Of a stretch of DNA of 38,920 bases, positions 1 to 7,682 are shown piece after piece. The translations under genes and the position numbers were made by a program. This DNA is from Sphingomonadales bacterium. Its GTDB lineage: Bacteria > Pseudomonadota > Alphaproteobacteria > Sphingomonadales > Sphingomonadaceae. The notes beneath the pieces were generated by a model. That model worked only from the letters and a program-made list of their open reading frames with translations, ran no database searches and had not been told where the DNA came from. The stretch's first letter is position 1. Every line of letters starts with the position of its first letter. The stretch lies in assembly GCA_025360285.1 (NCBI GenBank), contig JANYCM010000283.1, forward strand, positions 1-38,920, in the 5' to 3' direction.

Positions 1-231
1 GATTTCAATGTGCTGGCGGAGAAATCGCGCTGGGCGCGCATCAAGTCGGCGATCACCGGGGCGCTGCTGGGGCCAATCTACGCCTTTTCGCGGGCCTTCA
101 TGCCGATTCTGCCGCTGGCCGGCCTGTTGCACGTCACCCGAGATGCCCAGGTGCGCGATATCTTGTTGCGGCCTGATGATTTCCGCACGCCCTTTGGTCC
201 TGAAATGGCCGAACTGTCAGGAGCGCAACCT
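1..231 (+). CDS. 5' part of P450 domain of the giant P450-DyP gene (partial, different frame)
   Basis: The reading frame that starts at base 1 is open from the window edge to a stop at 289-291. Up to about base 225 it reads like the N-terminal part of a cytochrome P450: a hydrophobic stretch, then a segment of the type LLHVTRDAQVRDILLRPDDF followed by TPFGPEMAELSG, as expected just before the B-C helix region. The expected continuation (FLLGLDGAEHDRLHAILQQ) is found in another frame from about base 231, where the next feature runs. The gene therefore starts upstream of the window and is interrupted by an apparent one-base shift between bases 204 and 291. This could be a sequencing or assembly error, a true mutation, or less likely recoding. 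The P450 nature is inferred from pattern, not from a search. Confidence 0.6.
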
Positions 232-278
232 TCCTGCTTGGTCTTGATGGCGCCGAACATGACCGGCTGCACGCCATC

Positions 279-3200
279 TTGCAGCAGGTGATCCGGCGGG
301 ACGATGGCGCGCTGATCGCCGGGCTTTCGACGCGTTTTGCTGGGGCGCTGCTGGAAAACAGCGCCGGGCGGATCGATGTGGTTGGAGATCTGTTGAAGCG
401 CGTGCCGGCCGAAATCTGCCTGCGCTATTTCGGGCTGAAATTTGATGATGTCGATGCGCTCGGCGACTGGACAATGGCCATCTCGGCGCTGTTGTTCGGC
501 GATCCCTATGGCGTGCCCGAAACCCGCGCGCTGGCGCTGAATGGCACGCGGCGGCTGCGCTTTGTCATCGATGATGCGCTGGCGCGCACGCAATTGCTGT
601 GCCGGCAGGGCAAGCTGCCCGCAGAGGGCGAGACGCTGATCGAACGGCTGGTGCTTCTGCAGCAGCAAGGCGCGGTCACCGATGCTGAAATCCGCGCCAT
701 TCTCGTCGGCCTGGCGACGGGCTTCATCCCGACCAACACACTGGCGGCGACGCGGATGTTGCAGGTGTTGCTCGATCGGCCCGAGGCAATGGCAATGGCG
801 CGGGCGGCGGCGCTCGCCGACGATCTGCCCACTATGCGCCGGATCGTGCTGGAGGCCGGCCGGCTGAGCCCGGCGCTGTCGCCCGGCCAATGGCGTTACT
901 GCCCGCAGGACACCAGCGTGATGGTCGATGGGCGGGCCAAGACCATCAAGGCGGGGTCAACGCTGATCGTTTCGACCATGTCGGCGATGCGCGATCGCCG
1001 CGCCGTGACGGAACCCAAACGTTTCTGGCCGGATCGTACCGGCGCCGATGGTCAATGGCAGGAACCCGATCTGGTGTTTGGCATCGGGCCCCACACCTGC
1101 ATGGGCAAGCATCTGGCGATCGAACAGATTACCGCGCTGTTCACGCTGCTGTTGAAAACACCGGACTTGCAGGTGGCCAGGGGCAAGGCTGGCCGGATGC
1201 AGTGGACAGGGCCGTTCCCGCGCCACCTTATCATGACATTCGCCACCCCGGCGGCGGAACAGTCGATGTTCCTGATCATCGCTCGCGCGGCGCCTGGCGT
1301 GACAAAGGCGGCGATCGACGCCCAACTCGCTGCATTGGGCAATCCCGCCGGCGCCGCCATGCGTGCGGCACTGGATGCCACCGGCATTGTGCATTTTTCA
1401 TCGCTTGCCAGCATCGAACATGAAGCCGGGGTCGATATCGTCTGGGAATTGAGCGTTGACGGTACGCAAGCCGCGGCCGTCGCCCTGTTGGCGCGGGAAA
1501 CGGCAGCGCTGCTGACGCCGATCTGGGCACAATGCGGCTTTGATAAGGCCGGCGATCTGACAACCTTCCTTGCCGACCATATCGTCGATCTACACGGCAA
1601 GCCCTGGGGAGCGAACGGCCTCAACTATAATGGCCTTGCCGAATTCCCGGTCGCGGCGGTGGCCAGGCAGGCGCGGTTTGCCAGCTTTGTCGAACGTGTG
1701 CTGGCCGATTTCCTGACCAGCGAAGCCGCGCGAGGCAGCCATGCCATGCTGGCGCTGACCTATGTGCGGCGCATCCTCAGCCAGGACCGCAGCCTGGCGC
1801 TGACCGCGACACCGTCACAGCGTGCGCTGTTGCAGGAAGCCGCCGACGAGCAGTTTGACGGCTTTCGCCTGAAGCCGACGGCCGCCGAACTGAAACTCGC
1901 TGACTTCCGCCCGAAAACCTATCTTGGCACGCTGATGGCGTTTCTGGCGTCGCGCGAAGGGTTGATCGTCACGGTCCCGGCGCTGGCGCTGCTGGCGTGG
2001 TTCTGTTGGGTATTTGCCAGCCATGATCCCAGCGCCGGGCTGTTGTGGCGCTACACCGGCACCGGCCTGCGCGCGCTGCTGGCGACCATTATAGTGATGA
2101 TCATCCCGCCGGTCCTGTTCTTCCTGCTCATCCGCCGCGCCGAAAAGCGCGATTGGATCGATCCGGCCCAGGCGCCGCTCGATCATATCGCCGCCATCGC
2201 CCGGATGGAGGATGCCCCCGGCTTTGCGCAGAACCATATATTGGCGCTGGGCGAGATGAAGCCCGGTTTGTTGCGCGCCTTCGCTCATGCCTTTGCGCTG
2301 TGGGCCAACCGGATGATCATCGCGTTTTTTTACCGGCCCGGCTTCATTATCAACATGGGCACCATCCATTATGCGCGCTGGTGGCGGGTGCCGGGGACCA
2401 ACAAGGCGGCATTTTATTCCAACTTCGACGGCAGTTGGGAAAATTACCTCGAAGACTTCATCACCCGCACCCATTGGGGCCAGACCGCGGTGTGGAGCAA
2501 TTGGCAGGGCTTTCCTGAAACGCGTTACCTTGCCTTTCTGGGTGCCGAACAGGGCGATAATTTCAAGCGCTGGGTGCGCCTGCATCAACAGATCTTGCCG
2601 TTCTGGTACAGCCGCTTTCCGGCACTGACCACTGATCAGATCCGTAACAATGCGCTGATCCACAGCGGCGTTGCCCGGGCCCGATCGAACAGCGAGGCCG
2701 AGGAGTGGTTGCGCTGTTTCGGATCAATGCCGCGCGTCGATAACCGCATCGAAACTGACGAAATCCAGGCGGTGGTGTTCAGCGGCCTTAAAAAGCTGGC
2801 CTTTTCCACCTGCCTGGTGCTGCAACTACCCAGAGCCGAGGCACTGGGCGAATGGCTGGGCTGGATCAGGGGCACCACCCTGGCGCTCGACAGCGATGAG
2901 GCCAGCGATAGCGGGACGATGCTGGGCGGCCTGCTGGCGCAAGGGGTCATAGTGCCGAATTATGGCCATGACGGCACGGTCAATGGCTACAGCCTGGCGC
3001 ATTCGCTCACCCTGACTTTCGGTGATCGCCCGCTGGTCGGCGATGCGTCGGAGTATGATACAGCGCCGCAGCCGGTCGATACGTTGGACGGCGATAGCGA
3101 TCCGGTCGTGCTGGGCAAGTCCGACGCGCGTAATGCCACGCGGCGCGCGGTGTTTCTTGGCTGTTCGGCCGCCGGCCTCGGGCAATTCCCGGTGCCCAAT

Positions 3201-4529
3201 GCCGAACCCGACGCACTGTTGCAGGGCTTTCCCTACCCGTTCCGGCTTGGCATGCACCAGCGCGGCCGGACATTGGGTGATCTTGGCCCGCAGGATGCCG
3301 CCCAGTGGCGCTGGCACGATGGCACTGCCGAAGCGATTCTGTTTGTCTATGCCGAAACGCCGGATGATCTGGCCTTTGCGGCGCAGGTTCACCGCAGCCT
3401 GGTTGAAAACCATGGCGGCACGGTCATCGCCCAGACCGATTGCGCCCCCGCCGATATGGCCCGGCCGGATTTTGAACATTTCGGTTATCGCGATGGCATT
3501 TCGCAACCAGTGATCCGCGGCACCCAGCGATCGACACGCGATGTGCCGGCGCGTGATCTGTTGGAACCCGGTGAATTCATTCTGGGCTACAAGGACGGCC
3601 AGGGCTTTTTCCCGCCCAGCCCCTTGTTGCCGGCCGAAGCCGATCTGGCACTCGAACTGCCGATCCTGTCGGATGGCGATTTCGGCCGTTTTCCGGATTT
3701 TGGTGACAAGAGCCTGGGTGCCGCCCCGCGCGATTTCGGCCGCAACGGTGCCTTCATCGTCATCCGCGAGCTGGTGCAGGATGTTGACGGGTTTGAGGCT
3801 TTTACCGCGCGCAAGGCTGCCGAACTGCTCGGTGACGCCCCTGGCGCTAGCCAGACGGCATATCGCGACCTGTACAAGCTGATCGGGCAGTTCCCGGACA
3901 AGGATTGGATCAAGGCCAAGCTCATGGGGCGCTGGCCGAACGGCCGGCCGCTGATCGGCAATCCCGTCAACCGGGACTCCGCCGCGCCTGGCGATCCTGA
4001 CTGTCTTGCCGCCGAGACCGACAATGATTTCACCTATGGCAGCGATGATCCGCAGGGGCTGGCCTGCCCCTTTGGCGCCCATATCCGCCGCAGTAATCCG
4101 CGCGACAGCAAACAGCCAGGTGATGCCAAGGAACAGATCATCACCAACCGCCACCGCCTGTTGCGGCGCGGCCGGGCCTATGTGCGCCAATCAGCTGACG
4201 GCACCACCGAAAAGGGCCTCGTGTTTGCCGCCGTGTGCGCCGATCTGGAGCGCCAGTTCGAATTCGTCCAGCAGGCCTGGGCCAATGCTTCCAGCTTTCA
4301 TGGCCTGACCAACGAGCCTGATCCGATCTTTGGCGCCGATTGCCCTGATCCGGTAACTAGTGCGACGATGCCGCGTGATTTCACCATCCCGACCCCGGCC
4401 GGTCCGATCAAGCTCAATGGCATGCAAAGTTTTGTAACCGTGAAAGCCGGCGGCTATTTCTTCCTGCCCAGCCGCTCGGCACTCACCTGGCTGACCGATG
4501 CGGCGCTGCACGCGGCAGCGGCCCGATGA
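279..4529 (+). CDS. Giant fusion: cytochrome P450 + membrane middle region + DyP-type peroxidase
   Basis: A 1416-residue reading frame from its first ATG; homology continues upstream to about base 228 and, after a frame change, to the window start. Residues 1 to about 325 are a P450: K-helix ExxR at E192/R195 and the heme loop FGIGPHTCMG with Cys274. The I helix has TNT at 152-154 where most P450s carry an acid-threonine pair. Residues about 330-560 form an uncharacterised soluble region, then two hydrophobic spans (about 563-583 and 596-620), then another unrecognised region. Residues about 960-1410 are a DyP-type peroxidase: the GYRDG motif near 1069 and PFGAHIRRSNPRD with the probable heme-ligand His1268. 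P450s usually activate O2 or use peroxides, DyPs reduce H2O2, so a peroxide-linked oxidation of a hydrophobic substrate at a membrane is an inference. It overlaps the next gene by four bases (ATGA), implying coupled translation. The real substrate is unknown. Confidence 0.85.
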   Translation: MQQVIRRDDGALIAGLSTRFAGALLENSAGRIDVVGDLLKRVPAEICLRYFGLKFDDVDALGDWTMAISALLFGDPYGVPETRALALNGTRRLRFVIDDALARTQLLCRQGKLPAEGETLIERLVLLQQQGAVTDAEIRAILVGLATGFIPTNTLAATRMLQVLLDRPEAMAMARAAALADDLPTMRRIVLEAGRLSPALSPGQWRYCPQDTSVMVDGRAKTIKAGSTLIVSTMSAMRDRRAVTEPKRFWPDRTGADGQWQEPDLVFGIGPHTCMGKHLAIEQITALFTLLLKTPDLQVARGKAGRMQWTGPFPRHLIMTFATPAAEQSMFLIIARAAPGVTKAAIDAQLAALGNPAGAAMRAALDATGIVHFSSLASIEHEAGVDIVWELSVDGTQAAAVALLARETAALLTPIWAQCGFDKAGDLTTFLADHIVDLHGKPWGANGLNYNGLAEFPVAAVARQARFASFVERVLADFLTSEAARGSHAMLALTYVRRILSQDRSLALTATPSQRALLQEAADEQFDGFRLKPTAAELKLADFRPKTYLGTLMAFLASREGLIVTVPALALLAWFCWVFASHDPSAGLLWRYTGTGLRALLATIIVMIIPPVLFFLLIRRAEKRDWIDPAQAPLDHIAAIARMEDAPGFAQNHILALGEMKPGLLRAFAHAFALWANRMIIAFFYRPGFIINMGTIHYARWWRVPGTNKAAFYSNFDGSWENYLEDFITRTHWGQTAVWSNWQGFPETRYLAFLGAEQGDNFKRWVRLHQQILPFWYSRFPALTTDQIRNNALIHSGVARARSNSEAEEWLRCFGSMPRVDNRIETDEIQAVVFSGLKKLAFSTCLVLQLPRAEALGEWLGWIRGTTLALDSDEASDSGTMLGGLLAQGVIVPNYGHDGTVNGYSLAHSLTLTFGDRPLVGDASEYDTAPQPVDTLDGDSDPVVLGKSDARNATRRAVFLGCSAAGLGQFPVPNAEPDALLQGFPYPFRLGMHQRGRTLGDLGPQDAAQWRWHDGTAEAILFVYAETPDDLAFAAQVHRSLVENHGGTVIAQTDCAPADMARPDFEHFGYRDGISQPVIRGTQRSTRDVPARDLLEPGEFILGYKDGQGFFPPSPLLPAEADLALELPILSDGDFGRFPDFGDKSLGAAPRDFGRNGAFIVIRELVQDVDGFEAFTARKAAELLGDAPGASQTAYRDLYKLIGQFPDKDWIKAKLMGRWPNGRPLIGNPVNRDSAAPGDPDCLAAETDNDFTYGSDDPQGLACPFGAHIRRSNPRDSKQPGDAKEQIITNRHRLLRRGRAYVRQSADGTTEKGLVFAAVCADLERQFEFVQQAWANASSFHGLTNEPDPIFGADCPDPVTSATMPRDFTIPTPAGPIKLNGMQSFVTVKAGGYFFLPSRSALTWLTDAALHAAAAR

Positions 4530-5215
4530 GCGCCGACGATGACGAACTGGCAATGCTGTTGCCCTTTTACGTCAACAGGACATTGGGACCGGCGGACGCG
4601 GCACGTGTCGAAGTCGCCTTGGCACGATCGTCAGAGCTTCGGGCTGAACTGTCGATAATTCATGATCTGGCACAAAAACTTAAAGCAGGGGGCAGGGAAG
4701 TGACCATTCAGCAGGAACCGGACGACCATCGGCTGGCGGCCGTTCTCGGCCGGATTGATGACAAGCCAGCGGCGGTGGTCGCTGCCCCGCCTGCCCGCCC
4801 CGGCCTCGGCAAGCTGCTGGCGTTTCTCAATCCGCAGCGCTGGCACCCGGCCGTTGCCTTGTCGCTGATGCTGGCGGTGGGCGGGCAGACGGTGTTCATC
4901 GGCAATCTGGCGGCGACGAAGCGCAGCAACAGCCAGGAGATTGCCAGCCTCAACAAACAGGTCGGTGATCTTCAGTACGCGCTCGCCTCCGGGCCGGAAG
5001 GGGTTCACCCCGGCAATGTCGTGGTGCAGTTGCGCCCTGATGCGGGCTGGGCGGCCGTTGCGGCGTTGCTCGGCAAGGAAGGCCTGACGATCGTCGGCGG
5101 GCCAAGCGATGGCACGCTCACCCTGTCGTCGGACGCCAAGGGGGCGGCGCTGCAAGCGCTGATCACCCGGCTGCGCGCCTCGCCGCTGGTGACGGCTGCG
5201 GATAAGGCCGCATGA
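4526..5215 (+). CDS. Anti-sigma-factor-like single-pass membrane protein
   Basis: 229 residues. The N-terminus (LLPFYVNRTLGPADAARVE) has the pattern of anti-sigma factor cytoplasmic domains, but no HxxxCxxC zinc motif is present. One probable membrane span lies at about 108-127, followed by a short polar or coiled stretch (131-152) and a small periplasmic-type domain (about 163-222). That domain (VVVQLRPDAG, then IVGGPSDGTLTL) resembles the pro-region of subtilisin-family proteases more than a typical anti-sigma tail. It starts inside the stop region of the P450-DyP gene and its stop overlaps the start of the S8 protease gene (ATGA), so the three are very probably one operon. A role in holding a sigma factor, or in binding the neighbouring protease, is inference. 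No sigma gene is visible, though it may lie upstream of the window. Confidence 0.55.
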   Translation: MSADDDELAMLLPFYVNRTLGPADAARVEVALARSSELRAELSIIHDLAQKLKAGGREVTIQQEPDDHRLAAVLGRIDDKPAAVVAAPPARPGLGKLLAFLNPQRWHPAVALSLMLAVGGQTVFIGNLAATKRSNSQEIASLNKQVGDLQYALASGPEGVHPGNVVVQLRPDAGWAAVAALLGKEGLTIVGGPSDGTLTLSSDAKGAALQALITRLRASPLVTAADKAA

Positions 5216-6480
5216 AGCGGGTTATCACCGCCGGCGTGGCGGCGCTGCTTGCTACGGCGGCTTTGGCGCAGGCGGGGCCCAACGGGCAAGCAGCACCAAG
5301 GAGCGGAAACACCGCCGCTGGCATCGGCATCGGTATCGGCATTGGCGTCGCGCTGGGCGCCTTGAAGAAACTGAAAGGTGCGGCGCCTGCGGTGCCGACG
5401 CTGGAAATGCGCGACGCTGTCATTGCCGATTATCTGCCCGGTCAGATCATCTTCCTGATGGCGCCGGGCGCGGCGGGCGCCGATCGTGTGGCCCGCGCTG
5501 CCAAAGTCGTCATCATCGAAACCGCGCTGCTGGACGAGGCCGGGCTGGTGATGGTCGTCGCCCAATTGGCGCCCGGGGACAGCGTGCCGGCGGTCAAGGC
5601 CAGGCTGGAGGCGCAGCGCGGCGTCCTGTGGGCGCAGCCTGATTACCAGTTTCAATTGCTCGGCCAGAGCTTTCCGAAACGCTTTGCCCTTCATGCCATT
5701 CCCGAAAAACAACCGACGGTGTCGGGCGCAATCGTGATGATCGATGCGCCGGTCGATCTTGGCCACCCCAATCTCGCCGGCGTGCTGGTCACCCAGAGCA
5801 GTTTCGGTGTTGACCCGGTGCCCGCCGTACATGGCACGGTCGTTGCGGCGCTGCTGGTTGGCACCGGCGCCTATCCGGGGACGGCGCAGGGGGCATCTCT
5901 GACCAGCCTCGCCGCCTTCGGGCCGGCGGCCCAAGGAACGGCGAATGGCGCGTCGCTATCGCGCACATCATATCTCGCCAAGGCGATGAACGAGGCGTCG
6001 CGGCTGCGGCCTGATGTGCTCAACCTATCGTTCGGCGGCCCGGAAGACCGGCTGCTCGGGGTGATGCTTGATACGATCCACAAGAATGGCGTGTGTGTAT
6101 CGGCGGCGGCGGGCAATGCCGGTCCGACGGGCCATGTGCTGTTTCCCGCCACCCATCCGGCCAGCCTGGCGGTGACAGCGGTCGATGAAAATCTGCGTGG
6201 GTATCAATTCGCTTCGCAGGGTGATCGGGTCGATGTCGCCGGCGTCGGCGTCGGGCTGAATGCGGCGGTGCCGGGCGGCCGGCGCGCCGTCTCGGGCACC
6301 AGCTTCGCCACGGCTGTCATCTCCGGCGCGCTGCTCCGCATGCCGGCCTGCCACGGCGGGCGTGACCCTGACGCGATGAAGGCCCAGGTCGCGGCGGCGG
6401 CGAAGGATTTGGGCGTGCCGGGCCGCGATTCCGTGTTCGGGGCAGGGCTGTTTCGGCTTACCGCGGCGAAGAAAAACTGA
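5212..6480 (+). CDS. Secreted subtilisin-family (S8) serine protease
   Basis: 422 residues. A signal peptide is clear (MKRVITAGVAALLATAALAQ), followed by a glycine/isoleucine-rich hydrophobic run (about 36-50) that might anchor the protein. A pro-region of about residues 70-150 ends at WAQPDYQ, a typical inhibitor-domain junction. The catalytic domain carries all S8 landmarks: Asp178 in VMIDAPVD, His207 in VHGTVVAALL, oxyanion Asn302 in AAAGNAGP, and Ser364 in SGTSFATAVISG. The protein should act in the periplasm or outside the cell. Its start codon overlaps the stop of the anti-sigma-like gene, so the two are likely made together and may interact, for example through cleavage of the anti-sigma-like protein. 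The catalytic domain is on the short side for the family. The substrate is unknown. Confidence 0.88.
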   Translation: MKRVITAGVAALLATAALAQAGPNGQAAPRSGNTAAGIGIGIGIGVALGALKKLKGAAPAVPTLEMRDAVIADYLPGQIIFLMAPGAAGADRVARAAKVVIIETALLDEAGLVMVVAQLAPGDSVPAVKARLEAQRGVLWAQPDYQFQLLGQSFPKRFALHAIPEKQPTVSGAIVMIDAPVDLGHPNLAGVLVTQSSFGVDPVPAVHGTVVAALLVGTGAYPGTAQGASLTSLAAFGPAAQGTANGASLSRTSYLAKAMNEASRLRPDVLNLSFGGPEDRLLGVMLDTIHKNGVCVSAAAGNAGPTGHVLFPATHPASLAVTAVDENLRGYQFASQGDRVDVAGVGVGLNAAVPGGRRAVSGTSFATAVISGALLRMPACHGGRDPDAMKAQVAAAAKDLGVPGRDSVFGAGLFRLTAAKKN

Positions 6481-6565
6481 CGGCTGATTGAACCATTGCT
6501 CGCTGCGAAACGACTGGGATTGTCTGCTCATGATGACGCAGATTTTCTTAAATTCGGAGATGGCA

Positions 6566-7297
6566 ATGATGATCACCACAGTGCGTTTCGGTTTCAATTC
6601 GCTGCTGTTGGCGGCAAGTATCTTCTCAACGGCGGCCCTGGCGCAGGATGCAATCAGGCCGCTGCCCTCGCGCAATGAAATTGTGCTGCCATGCTGCCGC
6701 TGCATCGATGGCAAAGTCGCGGCGATCGACGTCAGCACCGGCACGGCGCCCTGGCAGGTCAACAGCAGTATACCGGGCGCGACCGGCAGCTTCACTCCCG
6801 GTGCGATCAGCGTTCCGCATCCAGCCTGGACGTCCACGCCGGCACTCGGTTCGGCGAAATGGCTGCAGCCTTCGACCTCGACCACCATGCAGAATTTCCA
6901 GAACGGCTTCGCCACCTACACGCTGAAGATCCGCGTGCAGCAATGCACCATCCCGCAAAAGGTGATTATTTCCGGCAAGCTGGCAGGGGACGACGTCGCT
7001 TTTGCCTATATTGATAACCCCAGCTCGCCTCCCAGCACCACCACGATAAACAGCGGTGGCGGGGCCAATTTCCCGCTGGCGGGAATCAAGTCGATCAATG
7101 GCGCCCTCGGCACCGGGCCGTTTACAGCGCCCGGCGTCTATACCTTGCGCGTCGTAATGCAAAATACCGGTCAGGGCCCCGCGGCGATAATCCTCAACGG
7201 ACAGATCACCAGCGTCTGCAAGGACCGCTATGCGCCGACCGACACACGGCCGATCGACACGCGCGCGGCGACACATATCGAGCCTGTCTCGCGCTGA
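6566..7297 (+). CDS. Secreted protein of unknown function with CCxC motif
   Basis: 243 residues from the ATG at 6566, chosen because GGAGA lies at 6556-6560 and because the protein then begins with a clean signal peptide (MMITTVRFGFNSLLLAAS, cleavage near ALA-Q). An upstream in-frame start at 6488 would put a poor leader before the signal peptide. The mature part has a CCRC cluster early and two further cysteines (VQQC, TSVC), which could form disulfides after export, and many beta-strand-like Ser/Thr/Gly stretches. No family is recognised. It begins 85 bases after the S8 protease stop on the same strand and may share its transcript. It could be a protease substrate or an envelope partner, but nothing in the sequence shows this. 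Confidence 0.65.
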   Translation: MMITTVRFGFNSLLLAASIFSTAALAQDAIRPLPSRNEIVLPCCRCIDGKVAAIDVSTGTAPWQVNSSIPGATGSFTPGAISVPHPAWTSTPALGSAKWLQPSTSTTMQNFQNGFATYTLKIRVQQCTIPQKVIISGKLAGDDVAFAYIDNPSSPPSTTTINSGGGANFPLAGIKSINGALGTGPFTAPGVYTLRVVMQNTGQGPAAIILNGQITSVCKDRYAPTDTRPIDTRAATHIEPVSR

Positions 7298-7362
7298 AGC
7301 CGGGCGTTCTGCCGTCGCCGAAATGATGTACTTGTCTGGCGGCCGCACGTCTTGATTGCATT

Positions 7363-7389
7363 CCCTCCCCGTCGACGCTGCGGGGAGGG
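7363..7389 (+). terminator. GC-rich hairpin after the secreted-protein gene
   Basis: CCCTCCCCG (7363-7371) and CGGGGAGGG (7381-7389) form a perfect 9-bp stem with a 9-base loop, 66 bases past the stop at 7297. The following bases (AGCCATTTC) are only weakly T-rich, so termination is plausible rather than certain. Confidence 0.5.
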
Positions 7390-7602
7390 AGCCATTTCAA
7401 GCTTACCGCAATCGAGTCTGGGGGGTCTGGAGCCAGGCCGACGGCGGAATTTACCGCTGAGGAGCTTGGGCTGTCCTACACAGGCTGTCTGTGCTATCAA
7501 TTCGCCCGTCGGCTCTTTGACATCGCAAATCCGCAGAAGGCGCCAACACTTTCGAATTACTGACAAATCCTACACCAACAAATCCTGGACAAGAAATTCG
7601 TC

Positions 7603-7637
7603 CAAAAGTCCGTCACCTGGGATCTGTGTGACTTTTG
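7603..7637 (-). terminator. Possible terminator hairpin for the alpha/beta hydrolase
   Basis: CAAAAGTC (7603-7610) is repeated inverted as GACTTTTG (7630-7637), with an extra C·G pairing outside it and a 19-base loop. It lies 46 bases beyond the minus-strand hydrolase stop, and the minus-strand bases after it are moderately T-rich. The long loop makes this weak. Confidence 0.3.
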
Positions 7638-7682
7638 GGACTTTCGGTAGCTTGCACCACCGCCCGGCGGAGCGTGAATGCG

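Larger units (their letters stand above)
7298..7682. other. Intergenic gap between convergent genes
   Basis: 385 bases without a convincing gene, less GC-rich than its surroundings. It holds a strong hairpin at 7363-7389 and a weaker inverted repeat at 7603-7637, both noted separately. A plus-strand open frame of 122 codons (7352-7720) crosses it, but it lacks a ribosome site, has arginine/serine-rich composition and runs into the opposite gene, so it is not accepted as coding. It may be decayed sequence. Confidence 0.5.

Noticed and set aside
2826-4190. 454-codon minus-strand open frame
   Set aside because: It lies opposite the DyP domain, whose motifs are clear on the plus strand. Its composition is typical of antisense shadows in GC-rich genes.
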